Shown here one piece after another: positions 32,959-44,324 of a stretch of DNA of 64,000 nucleotides. The translations under genes were made by a program, and so were the position numbers. The number at the start of each line of letters is the position of its first letter. The stretch's first letter is position 1. Location: contig OX326959.1 of the NCBI GenBank assembly GCA_946800325.1, positions 7,212,501 through 7,276,500 on the forward strand, read 5' to 3'. Source of the DNA: Luzula sylvatica. Lineage: Eukaryota > Streptophyta > Magnoliopsida > Poales > Juncaceae. Below the pieces are notes generated by a model. It was not told where the DNA came from and made no database searches. It saw nothing but the letters and a program-made list of their open reading frames with translations.

Positions 32959-35324
32959 TCAAATCACCACATCAGCATTACGATAATATCTATTAATTCT
33001 ATCTGCCTGCGTAAATAGAAAAATAAAGATTTATTAGGATAAATAGCAAAATATAAAAATAGGAGATTTTAAATTAAAAAAATTGAAATATCTATAGTAC
33101 CTTTAATTTAGCTTGAAGAGGGTAAAATTTGTAAACTTTCATATTTTCTAACGCTAATTTTTTCTCTGGGTCCATTTCTTCCAACATTTTCTTTCGAGCT
33201 TCTCGAGTCTGTGAATTTTTTTAAACGCGTAAATGTACATATGAAATTACAATAAAAATTGAAAATCAAAAAAAGAATTTCTACCTCCTTTTGTTCTTTC
33301 TTTTTTGCTCGTACTAGCTCCTTCACAAATTCCTAAACAAAAAAATATTATCATAAAATAAATAAAAAATAATATGAATAATAAATAACTGATGTTACCT
33401 TAAAATCTTCCTTCTTGTCTTTGGACAGTTCTTCGCTCTCAATTAACTCGTCAGTAAAATACTAAAAACAAAAAGTCAAATATTAATTAATAATTAATAT
33501 AAGAAATTGAATGTAATGGTATAGTACCTCGAGATTATCTACATCCCAATCAAATTCACAGACGATCTGCAAATAAAATAAAATAAAAAGATTAAATATA
33601 TTAATTCGAAATTAATAAAATATAAATTACGAATCGAACCGGTTCTTGAGTAGGATATATAATATTAACACATGTGTCTGCTTCAATTTCTTTTTGTTCA
33701 GTCAAAGAGGGGATATCTACAAATAAAATAAAAAAATAATTCATTATTATATCGTAAAGTTTAATTAGGTATTAAACAAGTCTAAGTTACAATAATTTAA
33801 AAACTTACAAGGCATGCAATAATCATATTCTTTGACTCTCTCGATTTTCAAATGCTTCAAAGCAGATCTAAATCACACAAAAACAAAATAAATAATTAGA
33901 ATTTTAATAAACATATTAATTTATATATTAATAATTTACCTTCTTTGAGTGCAAGCCATTGTGTAGATTTGAACATTCATCTTCTCGAGCGTTCTTTGTC
34001 TGTGAAAGGCATGGAAAAATAATAATCAATTGTTGCAAAATGGAGGGACTATTTTGCAAATTTCCATAAAAATATGTATTATTTACCGATTTTCTAGAGG
34101 TACGTACGGTACCCAAGCCATTTTCATTTGCTTCATCGAAATTATTTCTTCTCCTTTTTGTACCGAAGCTAATCCAAGTTTATCTGACGGTGGAAATGGA
34201 GAATCAACCTGATAAAATAAATAATTTCATTAAACCCTAAACCCTAAAAGAATTCATTAAAAAATAATTATTTTTAAAAATTGTAAAATTATACTTACGG
34301 CAACCACAACTGGCATAAGCACGAGTTCTCCTCGTTCAGGCAAATGTACGGCTACATAATTATAATAAGAAAATATAAAAATTAATAAAAAATATTATAA
34401 GGGCCTTTATGCAAAATTTGTGTATTAATACTGATAAATAAACTTACGTTCCGTGAGTCCAAACAAGTAGACTTTTTTCTCATAAACCAAACCACCTTCC
34501 TCAAATGCTTCCTGAAAATCGAAATATTCGATTTCAAATAAGTACGGAAATTCAATAATATATTACAAAAATAGAGTATATCGAATCATAAATACATAAT
34601 ACACACCTCTAAGTTTGAGAAATCCCATTTGATTTCGCTTAGTTTGTCCATGTTATCCCACTGCAAGATATAAAAAGGCATAATGAATATTAAGAAATTA
34701 AATTTGGAATATTGTAATTAATAATTAATTTGAATTTTATGTTAATAGAACGAACCTCAGTGCCCACAGGAAATGCTGATTGCCAGAGATCGTCCTGAAA
34801 AACAAAAAAGAGAGTAAAACAATTACATTATCAAAATTAATCAGGGTAAATCATAACAAATTATCAGATCCATTTGCACAAATTCAAATCAACGCAGTAA
34901 TTGAGAAATGAAGAAAAAAAAAGATTTTTTTCGAATGAATTATCATGAATTTGAATCAAGTACCAGAAAATCGAGAAAAAAATGAAAAACAAAATCATCT
35001 AGAGACAAAATTACGCACCATATTCCTTCTTTCAGGTAAGTATTCCGGTTCAGGTTTAGGTTTCGGATCCGTCTTTGGACGTTTCCCTCTTTTATTAGCC
35101 GCCTTAGTCGGCACATCCGCCTTCTTTCTCTTGTTCGAAGACGACGCCTTGGTACTTTTCCTGCTAGGTTTGGACTCGGCTTTGCTAGGTTCGGCCTCAG
35201 CTTTGCTAGGTTCCGGCTCAGCTTTGCTAGGTACAGGCTTGCTAGATTTAGCCTCAGCTTTGCTGCCTCCGTCATCCTTCTGCTTAGCCGCCGCCTTCTT
35301 CTTCGCTGCCTTCCTGAGTGCCAT
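32959..35324 (-). CDS. HIT4-like gene, copy B (hybrid)
   Basis: Fourteen exons: 35019-35324, 34756-34794, 34607-34660, 34448-34511, 34299-34351, 34087-34208, 33940-33999, 33809-33867, 33640-33716, 33528-33566, 33399-33461, 33285-33332, 33101-33208, 32959-33006. All phases agree and give about 379 residues. Exon 9 has a weak donor (GTTCGA), and a second in-frame donor lies nine bases downstream. Upstream sequence, exons 1-3 and the first part of exon 4 are nearly identical to copy A. From mid exon 4 to the 3' flank it is nearly identical to copy C. Compared with A it lacks seven residues in exon 13 and ends INRYYRNADVVI. It keeps A's promoter region, so it is probably expressed like A, but it carries a different C-terminal half. 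Confidence 0.87.
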
Positions 35325-36128
35325 GGTTATTATCGAATTAGGTTTAGGGTTTGAGAGATTTGGAGAAATACGAGCGCGAAGAGGGGAAATAGTGAAAAAT
35401 CAGACTTGCGTAGGATGAACGCAGAAGGCGGCCTCGGTCGAAATTTGAAGAGACGATGGACACGCTGTTACTGATGATATTCACAGATCAAAAATATATA
35501 GGTACAACTAAAGTGTCATTAAACAGGGTAATTTATTGTAACGGATATCTGTCCCTATAATATTGAGAGCTCTGAAGGTAAACTACCATTAAAAGAGAGA
35601 AGATATGTGAGATTAGATCCTGTCTCCTTTGCGTCATAAATGGAGAGGAAGGGATATTTTAGGGCCGTTGATTCGTTTGATGAGATTATTTGTGGCTCTT
35701 GGATGGGATGTAATTTGGAAATTCAAAGGTAATTATTGGGAATTCTAAAAGTAAAATAAAATAACCTATATTTTTTAATTTTTTCTGAAGAAAATAAAAT
35801 TTTGGATATTCAAAAAATTCTCTAAATAAAATTTTATTTTCATTTACCGAAATATGTTAAAATAGAAATTTGGACCAAAATGCATATATATTCCATATTT
35901 AATTTTACTAAATATTTTGTTAAAATAGACATTTTTATCATGTACTAGTTTAGTAATTTATAAAAATAGAAATTTATTAGGAGAACAAATAATAGAAATT
36001 TACAATATAAAAGAATGCTCACACGAAATCTAAATTATAATAAACTCGTTAAAAAAACATGCTCAAAACACAATACACTATTTTAATTTTTAAACTTTTT
36101 TCTGTAAATGTTTCTTGGCGAAAAAGAT

Positions 36129-38578
36129 TCAAATCACCACATCAGCATTACGATAGTATCTATTAATTCTATCTGCCTGCGTAAATAGAAAAATAAATAT
36201 TTATTAAGATAAATAGCAAAATATAAAAATAGGAGATTTTAAATTAAAAAAATTGAAATATCTATAGTACCTTTAATTGAGCTTGAAGAGGGTAAAATTT
36301 GTAAACTTTCATATTTTCTAACGCTAATTTTTTCTCTGGGTCCATTTCTTCCAACATTTTCTTTCGAGCTTCTCGAGCCCTGTGAATTTTTTAAAAGCGT
36401 AAATTTAGCTATGAAATTACAATAAAAATTGAAAATCAAACAAAGAATTTCTACCTCCTTTTGTTCTTTCTTTTTTGCTCGTACTAGCTCCTTCACAAAT
36501 TCCTAAACAAAAAAATATTATCATAAAATAAATAAAAGATAATATTAATAATAAATAATTGATGTTACCTTAAAATCTTCCTTCTTGTCTTTGGGGAGTT
36601 CTTCGCTCTCAATTAACTCGTCAGTAAAATACTAAAAACAAAAAGTCAAATATTAATTAATAATTAATATAAGAAATTTAATGTAATGGTATAGTACCTC
36701 GAGATTATCTACATCCCAATCAAATTCACAGACGATCTGCAAATAAAATAAAATAAAAGATTAAATATATTAATTCGAAATTAATAAAATATAAATTACG
36801 AATCGAACCAGTTCTTGAGTAGGATATATAATATTAACACACGTGTCTGCTTCAATTTCTTTTTGTTCAGTCAAAGATGGGATATCTACAAATAAAATTA
36901 AAAAATAATTTATTATTATATCGTAAAGTTTAATTAGGTATTTATTAAATAAGTCTAAATTACAATAATTTAATAACTTACAAGGCATGCAATAATCATA
37001 TTCTTTGACTCTCTCGATTTTCAAATGCTTCAAAGCAGATCTAAATCACACAAAAATAAAACAAATAATTAGAATTTTAATAAACATATTAATTTATATA
37101 TTTATAATTTACCTTCTTTGAGTGCAAGCCATTGTGTAGATTTGAACTTTCACCTTCTCGAGCGTTCTTTGTCTGTGAAAGGCATTGAACAAACAATAAT
37201 GAATGGTTGGAAAAATGGAGGGACTATTTTGCAAATTTCCATAAAAATATTTATTATTTACCGATTTTCTAGAGGTACGTACGGTACCCAAGCCATTTTC
37301 ATTTGTTTCATCGAAATTATTTCTTCTCCTTTTTGTACCGAAGCTAATCCAAGTTTATCTGACGGTGGAAATGGAGAATCAACCTGATAAAATAAATAAT
37401 TTCATTAAACCCTAAACCCTAAAAAAGTTCATTAAAAAATAATTATTTTTAAAAATTGTAAAATTGTACTTACGGCAACCACAACTGGCATAAGCACGAG
37501 TTCTCCTCGTTCAGGCAAATGTACAGCTACATAATTATAATAAGAAAATATAAAAATTAATAAAAAATATTATAAGGGCCTTTATGCAAATTTTGTGTAT
37601 TTATATATACTGATAAATAAACTTACGTTCAGTGAGTCCAAACAAGTAGACTTTTTTCTCGTGAAGTACCTTCTTCAAATGCTTCCTGAGAATTCAAATT
37701 TAAATTATTTGATTTTGAACAAGTACGAAATAATATATATGAGAAAGAAGAGGAATATTAATTTATTAAATCGTGATTCGTAATTTCATACCTCTAGTTT
37801 TGTAAAATCCCATTTGGTCTCGTTTAGTTTGTCCATATTATCCCACTATAAATGCAAATACAGAAAAATAATTTTAATTATTATCATGACAACACATATT
37901 TTGATATTTAATATGGATTTTTGGATGAAATTATGAAAATAAACCTCAGTTCCAACTGGAAATGCGGCTTGCCATAGATCCTCCTGAAAAAAAAATCAAA
38001 ATTAGTAAAATTAACAAAATCAATTTCAAATTATATGCGTAACAAATCAGATAACCCAATAATGTTAAAATAAAACTGAATTTACAAGCATATATACAAT
38101 CAAAATAGAGCATAAAACAAAAAACTAACTATTTTTTTCAAGATAAAGCAATGCATTACATCGATTTTGCCTAAAATAAGTAAATTGGTACTATTTATTA
38201 CCGAAATTAATCAAACTTTTCAGAATTACAGATATTTAGAAGCATAGCACCAAAAAGAATTCGAATAATTGCATTTGAATCATGAATTTCGAGCAAGTAC
38301 CAAAAAGGAACAAACAAAAGAATCGAGGGGTAAAATAAACGCACCAAATTTCTCCTCTCCTGAATGTATTGTGGTTCAGGTCTAGGTCTCCGATCAGGGC
38401 TACGTCTCGGCATGGCCCTCGCTCTCTTAGTACTCCCTATTGTCGTCGCATCGCCATTCTTTCTCTTTCGCGACGATCGAGTACTCCTCTTGCTCGGTTC
38501 AGCCTCTGCATTGCTGCTCTCTTCCACATTCTTCTCAGCCGCCCTCACAGCCTTCTTCGCCGGTTTCTTCATTGCCAT
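36129..38578 (-). pseudogene. HIT4-like gene, copy C, frameshifted
   Basis: The same 14-exon layout: 38345-38578, 37945-37983, 37792-37845, 37627-37685, 37474-37526, 37262-37383, 37113-37172, 36982-37040, 36809-36885, 36698-36736, 36569-36631, 36455-36502, 36271-36379, 36129-36176. Exon 4 is 59 bases against 64 in A and B. The 5-base loss shifts the frame and brings a stop at the exon's end (ACT CAC TGA). Exon 13 has one extra base at its acceptor (CACAGGGCTCG against CACAGACTCG in B). The N-terminus differs (MAMKKPAKKAVRAAEKN...). Unless splicing bypasses exon 4, the product ends after about 127 residues. Assembly error is possible but would have to occur twice. Confidence 0.83.
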
Positions 38579-38930
38579 GATTGAGAAATTGAAAACTATG
38601 CTTCAATTCGACGCGAAGGAGGGATTTCATGAATCTAATATGTTGGAAACATTTCTTTCCCAATTTAGGGATTTCATGAATCTAATATGTTGGAAACATT
38701 TCTTTCCCAATTTATGCGAAATTTGAAATTTGAGAAGCGATTTGGATCTTTTTTTATGTTATCGGGTTCAGATCCGACAAAATAATAAATAAATAATGCG
38801 GGTCCGATATGAGTCTTGGAGGTAATATACTATTTTATTATATGTGTATACTGTTTTTAGATAGAGCCGCCCAAATGTAAAATTACTTCAACTCAACACT
38901 TCCTCGCCATTTCTATCTAAGCTTTCTCCA
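38579..38930. promoter_or_regulatory. Shared head-to-head region with a 47-bp tandem duplication
   Basis: This 352-bp stretch separates the ATG of HIT4-like copy C (minus) from that of the small membrane protein (plus). A 47-base unit starting GGGATTTCATGAATCTAATA occurs twice without a gap (38621-38667 and 38668-38714). No clear TATA box was found for either gene. Confidence 0.6.
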
Positions 38931-39224
38931 ATGGTCACGAGGTGGAACGAGAAGAGCCCTGGTCTCAAGATCCTCTGGATCTGGACTTTCGGTACCGCCG
39001 CAAGTAAATCTCTCTTTATCTTTCTCTTACTCTTTCTCTCTATCTCGCACTGTTGTGTGATTTTGATCTGATAAGTAAATCTTCGTTGATCTTGAATGGC
39101 AGTACTAATAGGCAATGTGATGAGGACGAGAATGAATGACATGGAGAAGATCCTCCGAGAAGAAGATCAACCAGTAGCCATTAAACCTCAATCCAACCCT
39201 ACTGAGACGATTCTCGAGGATTGA
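38931..39224 (+). CDS. Small single-pass membrane protein
   Basis: Two exons, 38931-39003 and 39103-39224, join in phase across a 99-base GT..AG intron and give 64 residues. The start is MVTRWNEKSPGLKILWIWTF and the middle (LKILWIWTFGTAAILIGNV) is one hydrophobic segment, followed by RTRMNDMEKIL and a charged tail ending TETILED. The arrangement resembles small uncharacterised plant membrane proteins, but I cannot name it. The intron position within the hydrophobic segment and the intact frame support a real gene. Only the second exon would be missed by a simple frame search. Confidence 0.68.
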
Positions 39225-41680
39225 TGGACTGGTTGGGAAAGCCAATTTTGCTTTTAGTGGTTTTGCTTTTCAGGTTTGATATTTGTTGTAATAAAAAGAG
39301 ATGAATTGGTGAGAAATTCAAGGAATTAATCGGCTCGAAATTTGCGTTTGGAAAATGATATTTGAGAAAACCAATCAATTTTCTGAATGAAATCGATCTT
39401 CGAGAAATTGGTACCAGACTGAGCTGATTTGGTACCATGATTATATGATACCAATTAAACGGGGTTTGTATGAGTTAATTTAACTAGAATTTGATGTTTT
39501 ACCATCAATTAAACCTTAATTCTACCAATCTTCCAAACCAAAAAATATGGAAAAATAACGAAAAGGTAAAGAAAATTTAAAATAAAATTGATATCATTAA
39601 ACTAAGATCTGGTAATGGTACCGTAATGTGATGATATTAGTATCGATTTGGTTATGAAATGAAAATTGAATAGTTTGTATTTCTATCGTAAGTTCTGGAA
39701 CTCCAATAAATAAAATTATATAGGAAAAAACAGTAAAAAATATTTAATGAAAATTTTGTATTACAAATAAAAATCATATATAAAGTATATTATACGATAC
39801 AATGTGAGTTTATTTTTTTATATGAAGTCTAAAATATTATAAAAAATAGCTTATTGACCCCATATTAAGCGAGTATTTGGTTAATCCATTCATATATGAG
39901 AATGGAAATCAAGCTAAACCGGTCCGGTTTATTTGAAAGAACCGGACGGTTCGAGCGGATTTTGGACGGTTCACGTTCATTTCCGATCTAATAATAAAAC
40001 CAACCCGAATTTTGCTCCGGATTTGCTTTTTTGGTTAAATTAATCGGTCCGGTCTGGTTCTATAACACTAGATAAAACCTAAATTTAGGAGGGAAATGAA
40101 AAAGTTGTTATATCAATTAAATTATATTATATTATATACATATATAATATTGTTTTTTTTTTTACTATTATAATACTTTTCATATAATTTGGGCATGTTT
40201 TTAATTAAAGAAAAACAATTATGTTGTTTAAATTCCTAATGTGACTGCTTCGTCCATCCAATGCTGATTTTGTTCGAGTAGAGGATATATTGCCTTGTTG
40301 CCGACGGAATCTATTATACAAAAAATGATTCGAGTTAGGAAATTTACAAAAAAAATAAAAATAGATAATTCAATGTATTCCAATTCTATAATATCCATAA
40401 ACAAAAAATTACATTGATTTTCTCTAATATCTCATAATTAACTTTTATTTATAAGTAAATGTTTAAATGATAAATTCATTTTTGCAGTAGTTGTTCATTA
40501 ATATCATTTTCTTTTTATATTGTACAAAAATACAATCAACATGATATTTTTCACACTTTTTTTGCTTGGTTAGTATGGTTATCCAATACATAAACAATTG
40601 GATAACATTTGCATTCATCTATGAGCAATTTTTATGTGATGTATTTTTTTTTATGGCAAGTTGCGTATATTATATATAATTCATATTAAAGTATTTAGTA
40701 CAAAATGGAATTTACTTAGAATTTAAAGTATTTAGTACAACTTAAATCCTGTAAATTTAAAGTATTTAGTACAACTTAAATTATGTAAATTGTAATTACC
40801 AGATGTGTCGAATATTATGTATTAGTATTTGAATTCGCTATTTTAGATGGTTGATTAGGTATGACTAATTAATTATGAAATTATAATTTTGTTTCAGTTG
40901 TTTGAATTATTGATTGGAAATTTAGCATAATGCCCTACCCTAGGATGAAGGTATTTTAATTATGTTTTTTATTCTTATAATATAGACACAATGATCGATG
41001 ACAACAATAATATCATATCAAAAAAAAAGGTGCCCATCTTTATATTATTACGACTCTATTAACTATATGTTTATGTGGTAATGCAAATAAAGATAGAATT
41101 TTTTTTACTTTGAACTCAATATTAGTGTATTTTTTCTTACAAAAATCTCTTAGTTTAATCATATGATATATGAAGATAAAATAAAAAATAATGTAGAAAA
41201 TTTAATCAAATAAAAAAAAACAATATAAAATGACTTCATGTTCATGATTGAATGAAATAGTGTAACGTGGTGAGTGATATTTAGGACTAACAAAAAAGCT
41301 GGAACATCGACGTTCGTTCGAACTCGACTCGAAGATAGTTCGAACAATATAAATAGTGTAACATGATGACGTATACGAGAATAAGAGAAAGAAAAATACA
41401 ATCGTATAAATATTAATCCAATTTACCCGTACAACTAACGATTGGTGATTTAACTTCAACTTCGCGTGTTGTTAAACGTAAGCGAAGCAACATAAACAAT
41501 ATTCAATTCCTTTGTGTGTCAGTGTGAGGCATATGTACCATCATTTATAACTAGCACAATACTTACTAAATTAAAAAAAAAAATTGAGGTGGTCGGCAGT
41601 AGCCTTCCGAGATTAAATTTAATAAATATAAAAGGTGTTATTTACATAAATATTTACAATAACGAAAACATAAGAAATTC
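39225..41680. other. Intergenic with a dispersed repeat
   Basis: No gene seen. About 40420-40680 matches 52910-53170 and 54500-54740 (phrases CTAATATCTCATAATTAA and TGTGATGTATTTTTTTT), so it is a three-copy dispersed repeat in this window. About 39910-40070 has repeated CCGGTCCGGTT-like motifs. Confidence 0.55.
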
Positions 41681-41689
41681 TATTCTGAT

Positions 41690-42090
41690 ATAATTTCCAT
41701 ATAGCCTGAGTTCGGGGGGCAGTAGGAGGTCCAAGCATGCGCATACGCCACCGCTCTTTGGCTGACTAGTCCTACGTCCGCCTCCTTGTCGTTGAAGATT
41801 TTGTCGTTTCAAGACTTCCATATGTTCCAAAATGTAGCCAACCACAACGAGTTCCAATATTAATATATTTAAAAACTTCGAGGGCCTTGTCCTGCTCCAC
41901 TTAATTTTGGTGCACCAGAGTATAGATGTTTATACATATTAGGAGATACAATTTTAATTTGCGTCCACATCATCTGGAGTTAATTAGGTCGATCATCAGA
42001 TCACAAAAAGGTTTCGATTGTGCTTTGGACAAAGTATAATTTCTCTTATGACAAATGTCAACCCTTTTGACAAACCAAAAAAATCATACA
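41690..42090 (-). pseudogene. LINE ORF2 3' end fragment
   Basis: The minus-strand reading near 41860-41700 is WNSLWLATFWNIWKS, a stop, then NDKIFNDKEADVGLVSQRAV and AYAHAWTSYCPP. This is the typical end of plant LINE ORF2 ('W..W..RN..IFN.K'). Upstream text to about 42090 fits the end of the zinc-finger region but is poorly preserved. No tail or target duplication is evident. Confidence 0.72.
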
Positions 42091-42199
42091 TGACTTGTGT
42101 AACCCATTTTATATTTGCGAAAGCCATCAAGCAAAAGGGGTCACGAAACCGATTTGAATGAGCTCAAGGATATCATTCTTTATATAAACACATTATTAT

Positions 42200-42485
42200 A
42201 AATGGAAAATTATGCCTTGCCCATCACTTTCTCTCACAAAATCATGATTGCATCACCATGACATCACTATTCCTAATTAATCCGTCATTAACAAAATTAA
42301 TTCATAATTAATAAAAATTTAATACATAATTAAGATCGTTATAGTTTAAAGATTAATTAAAAATATTCAATTATTAATAAATATAAATTAATCGTTAATT
42401 CAAAGGGAGATAATTAGGGATTAATTGATTTGAAATTTGTATCATGATTTTGTGGGAGAAATGAGAGGGCATGGTATAATGGCTC
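42200..42485. mobile_element. Fold-back MITE, family 1, copy 1
   Basis: The left end ATTATGCCTTGCCCATCAC pairs with the right end read in reverse (ATTATACCATGCCCTCTCAT), including CACAAAATCATGAT in both. A second copy is at 53178-53445. Borders are approximate. Confidence 0.75.
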
Positions 42486-42673
42486 ATTATAAATTAACTC
42501 TTAGATTCTCTTGTTTGATTTATTAACAATATAAGTACATTTTCAATAAGAATGTAAATGACATTGACTTGCAACATAAACTTACACTAGTTGGGCCGTG
42601 CATTGAAAGAGACACAAGAAGCATATATAATTAGTATTAGTATTAGTATTAGTACTCAGGGATAATACTCCAG

Positions 42674-42881
42674 CAGGGGCGGATCTTAGTGAGGGCCGCG
42701 GGGGGCGGTCGCCCCCCCAAAATTTTCGCCGAATAATATATATATCAAGTGATCAGTGTATTTTATCAGTATAACGGCGTAAAATTTACTGTTTGCCCCC
42801 CCCAAAGGAATCACACAGAGTAATTTCAGAATCAATTTTTCATTTTGCCCTCCCGACGAATCTTCTCAAGATCCGCCACTG
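42674..42881. mobile_element. hAT-type MITE
   Basis: The ends CAGGGGCGGATCTT and AAGATCCGCCACTG are inverted. The 8-bp duplication TACTCCAG flanks it (42666-42673 and 42882-42889). Its 208 bases include the phrase GCCCCCC in both orientations. No gene. Confidence 0.93.
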
Positions 42882-42953
42882 TACTCCAGATCTTTAAATT
42901 TAATTTTAAAGCTTGTGTCGTGTATGATATTGACTACTGATCATTATTTTTTT

Positions 42954-43164
42954 GAGAAAAATATGGAGCTTTCCTAACTTAATAAAATATCTTTGATGCG
43001 TCAATCGAGAATACTTAATTAGATTGATTAGTCCATCTTTAATTGAATCAATTAAATTAAACATTAATTTGAAGATTAATCAATCGAATCAACCCATTAA
43101 AACAATCTCGATTGACGTATCAAAACAATATATCAAGGATGTAGAGGACTCTATATCTAACCCC
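42954..43164. mobile_element. Mutator-like MITE
   Basis: Inverted ends (GAGAAAAATATGGAGCTTTC and, reversed, GGGTTAGATATAGAGTCCTC) share CGTCAATCGAGA further in. TTATTTTTTT on both sides (42944-42953, 43165-43174) fits a 9-10-bp duplication, though it is low complexity. The centre repeats AATTGAATCAATTAA-like motifs. Confidence 0.75.
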
Positions 43165-43757
43165 TTATTTTTTTTTGGATCTGACTCAAAAATTTAAACT
43201 TATCACAGGAATACAAATTTCAACTATAGACAGAATAAAACAAAACAAAAACTATAGACAGAATAAAACAAAAGTCATCAACATTTCAAAAGTTCATTTT
43301 GTTAAAATTTTGATCTTCTCTGATCTGACACTCCATATTGCACCCTCGTTAGTATCCAAAACAATTTTGAAATAAGGTTGAATAGTTTTGTTTATTTACA
43401 TTTTTCTTCTTAAAATAATTCGAACTTTTATGAATCTTTTAGAAACTCCTTAAATTTTATTTGTTTACATTTTTCTCCGAACAACATAAAATATGAACAA
43501 ATTTGAATAATAATATTTTCTACAAAATATAAAAACTAGATATTAAGTTTAGAATTGACGTCTATATGTTGTAAACATTTTTTTTCCCATTATGGTAGGG
43601 CTAAAATGGAGCATTGGAGCATCTAATAAATGAGGAAGTTTTTAAAATATTTAGAAAAGTTAGATATTTTTGTAATAATATCCCAAAATCAAAACAAAAG
43701 AGACAAAAAGTGAAGAAAATGTTTGCGTGTACGAATTAACTATCTCAAATTTAATAA

Positions 43758-44059
43758 GGGGTTATATATTCATCCTCCCAAACTAAAAAAGATGTCTTGA
43801 TGAGGTGACAAAAGTGGATTAAATGAGTTGATTAGTATTATTAATTGACTCAATTAGAGATTTAATGGACTGTTTTAATCGAATTGACACGTCAATTAAC
43901 AAGTATTAATATTAACATATTATAAATTATTTATGTGTCAATTAAACGTGTTAATTAATATTTAATCGAGTTAATTAGAAAGGCTAATCAATCAACTTAA
44001 TTCAATTTTGCCAACTCATCAAGGCTCTTTTTTGAGTTTGGGACCAAATATATTTTCTC
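43758..44059. mobile_element. Mutator-like MITE in the MOT1-like promoter
   Basis: The 9-bp sequence ATTTAATAA flanks it exactly (43749-43757 and 44060-44068). The ends GGGGTTATATATTC and, reversed, GAGAAAATATATTTGG continue into CCCAAACT(C)AAAAAAGA and TTGATGAG in both arms. It ends about 160 bases upstream of the TATA box of the MOT1-like gene. Related but diverged copies are at 42954-43164 and about 55245-55440. Confidence 0.88.
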
Positions 44060-44218
44060 ATTTAATAACTAGGAGAGCAAATTGTACATTTCAAGAAGTT
44101 GACTTTTGTAGATAGCATTCTGTATGACAGAACTTCATCTTATTATTAATGAACTCATTTATTAATAATATTAATAATAATTTAAAGCACCCTTGTGACT
44201 TGTGAGAGATTCCCCCCT

Positions 44219-44227
44219 TATATAAAG
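44219..44227 (+). promoter_or_regulatory. TATA box of the MOT1-like gene
   Basis: TATATAAAG, about 100 bases before the ATG at 44325, and the only strong TATA match near the start. Confidence 0.75.
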
Positions 44228-44324
44228 CCTTCCTTTTCCATAGCACCGAAGAAGGAAAGAAAACAAGTTCCTCTTTCGATTTGGATAAAGAAGAACATTG
44301 AGTTGAGAATTCAATAATTCATTC

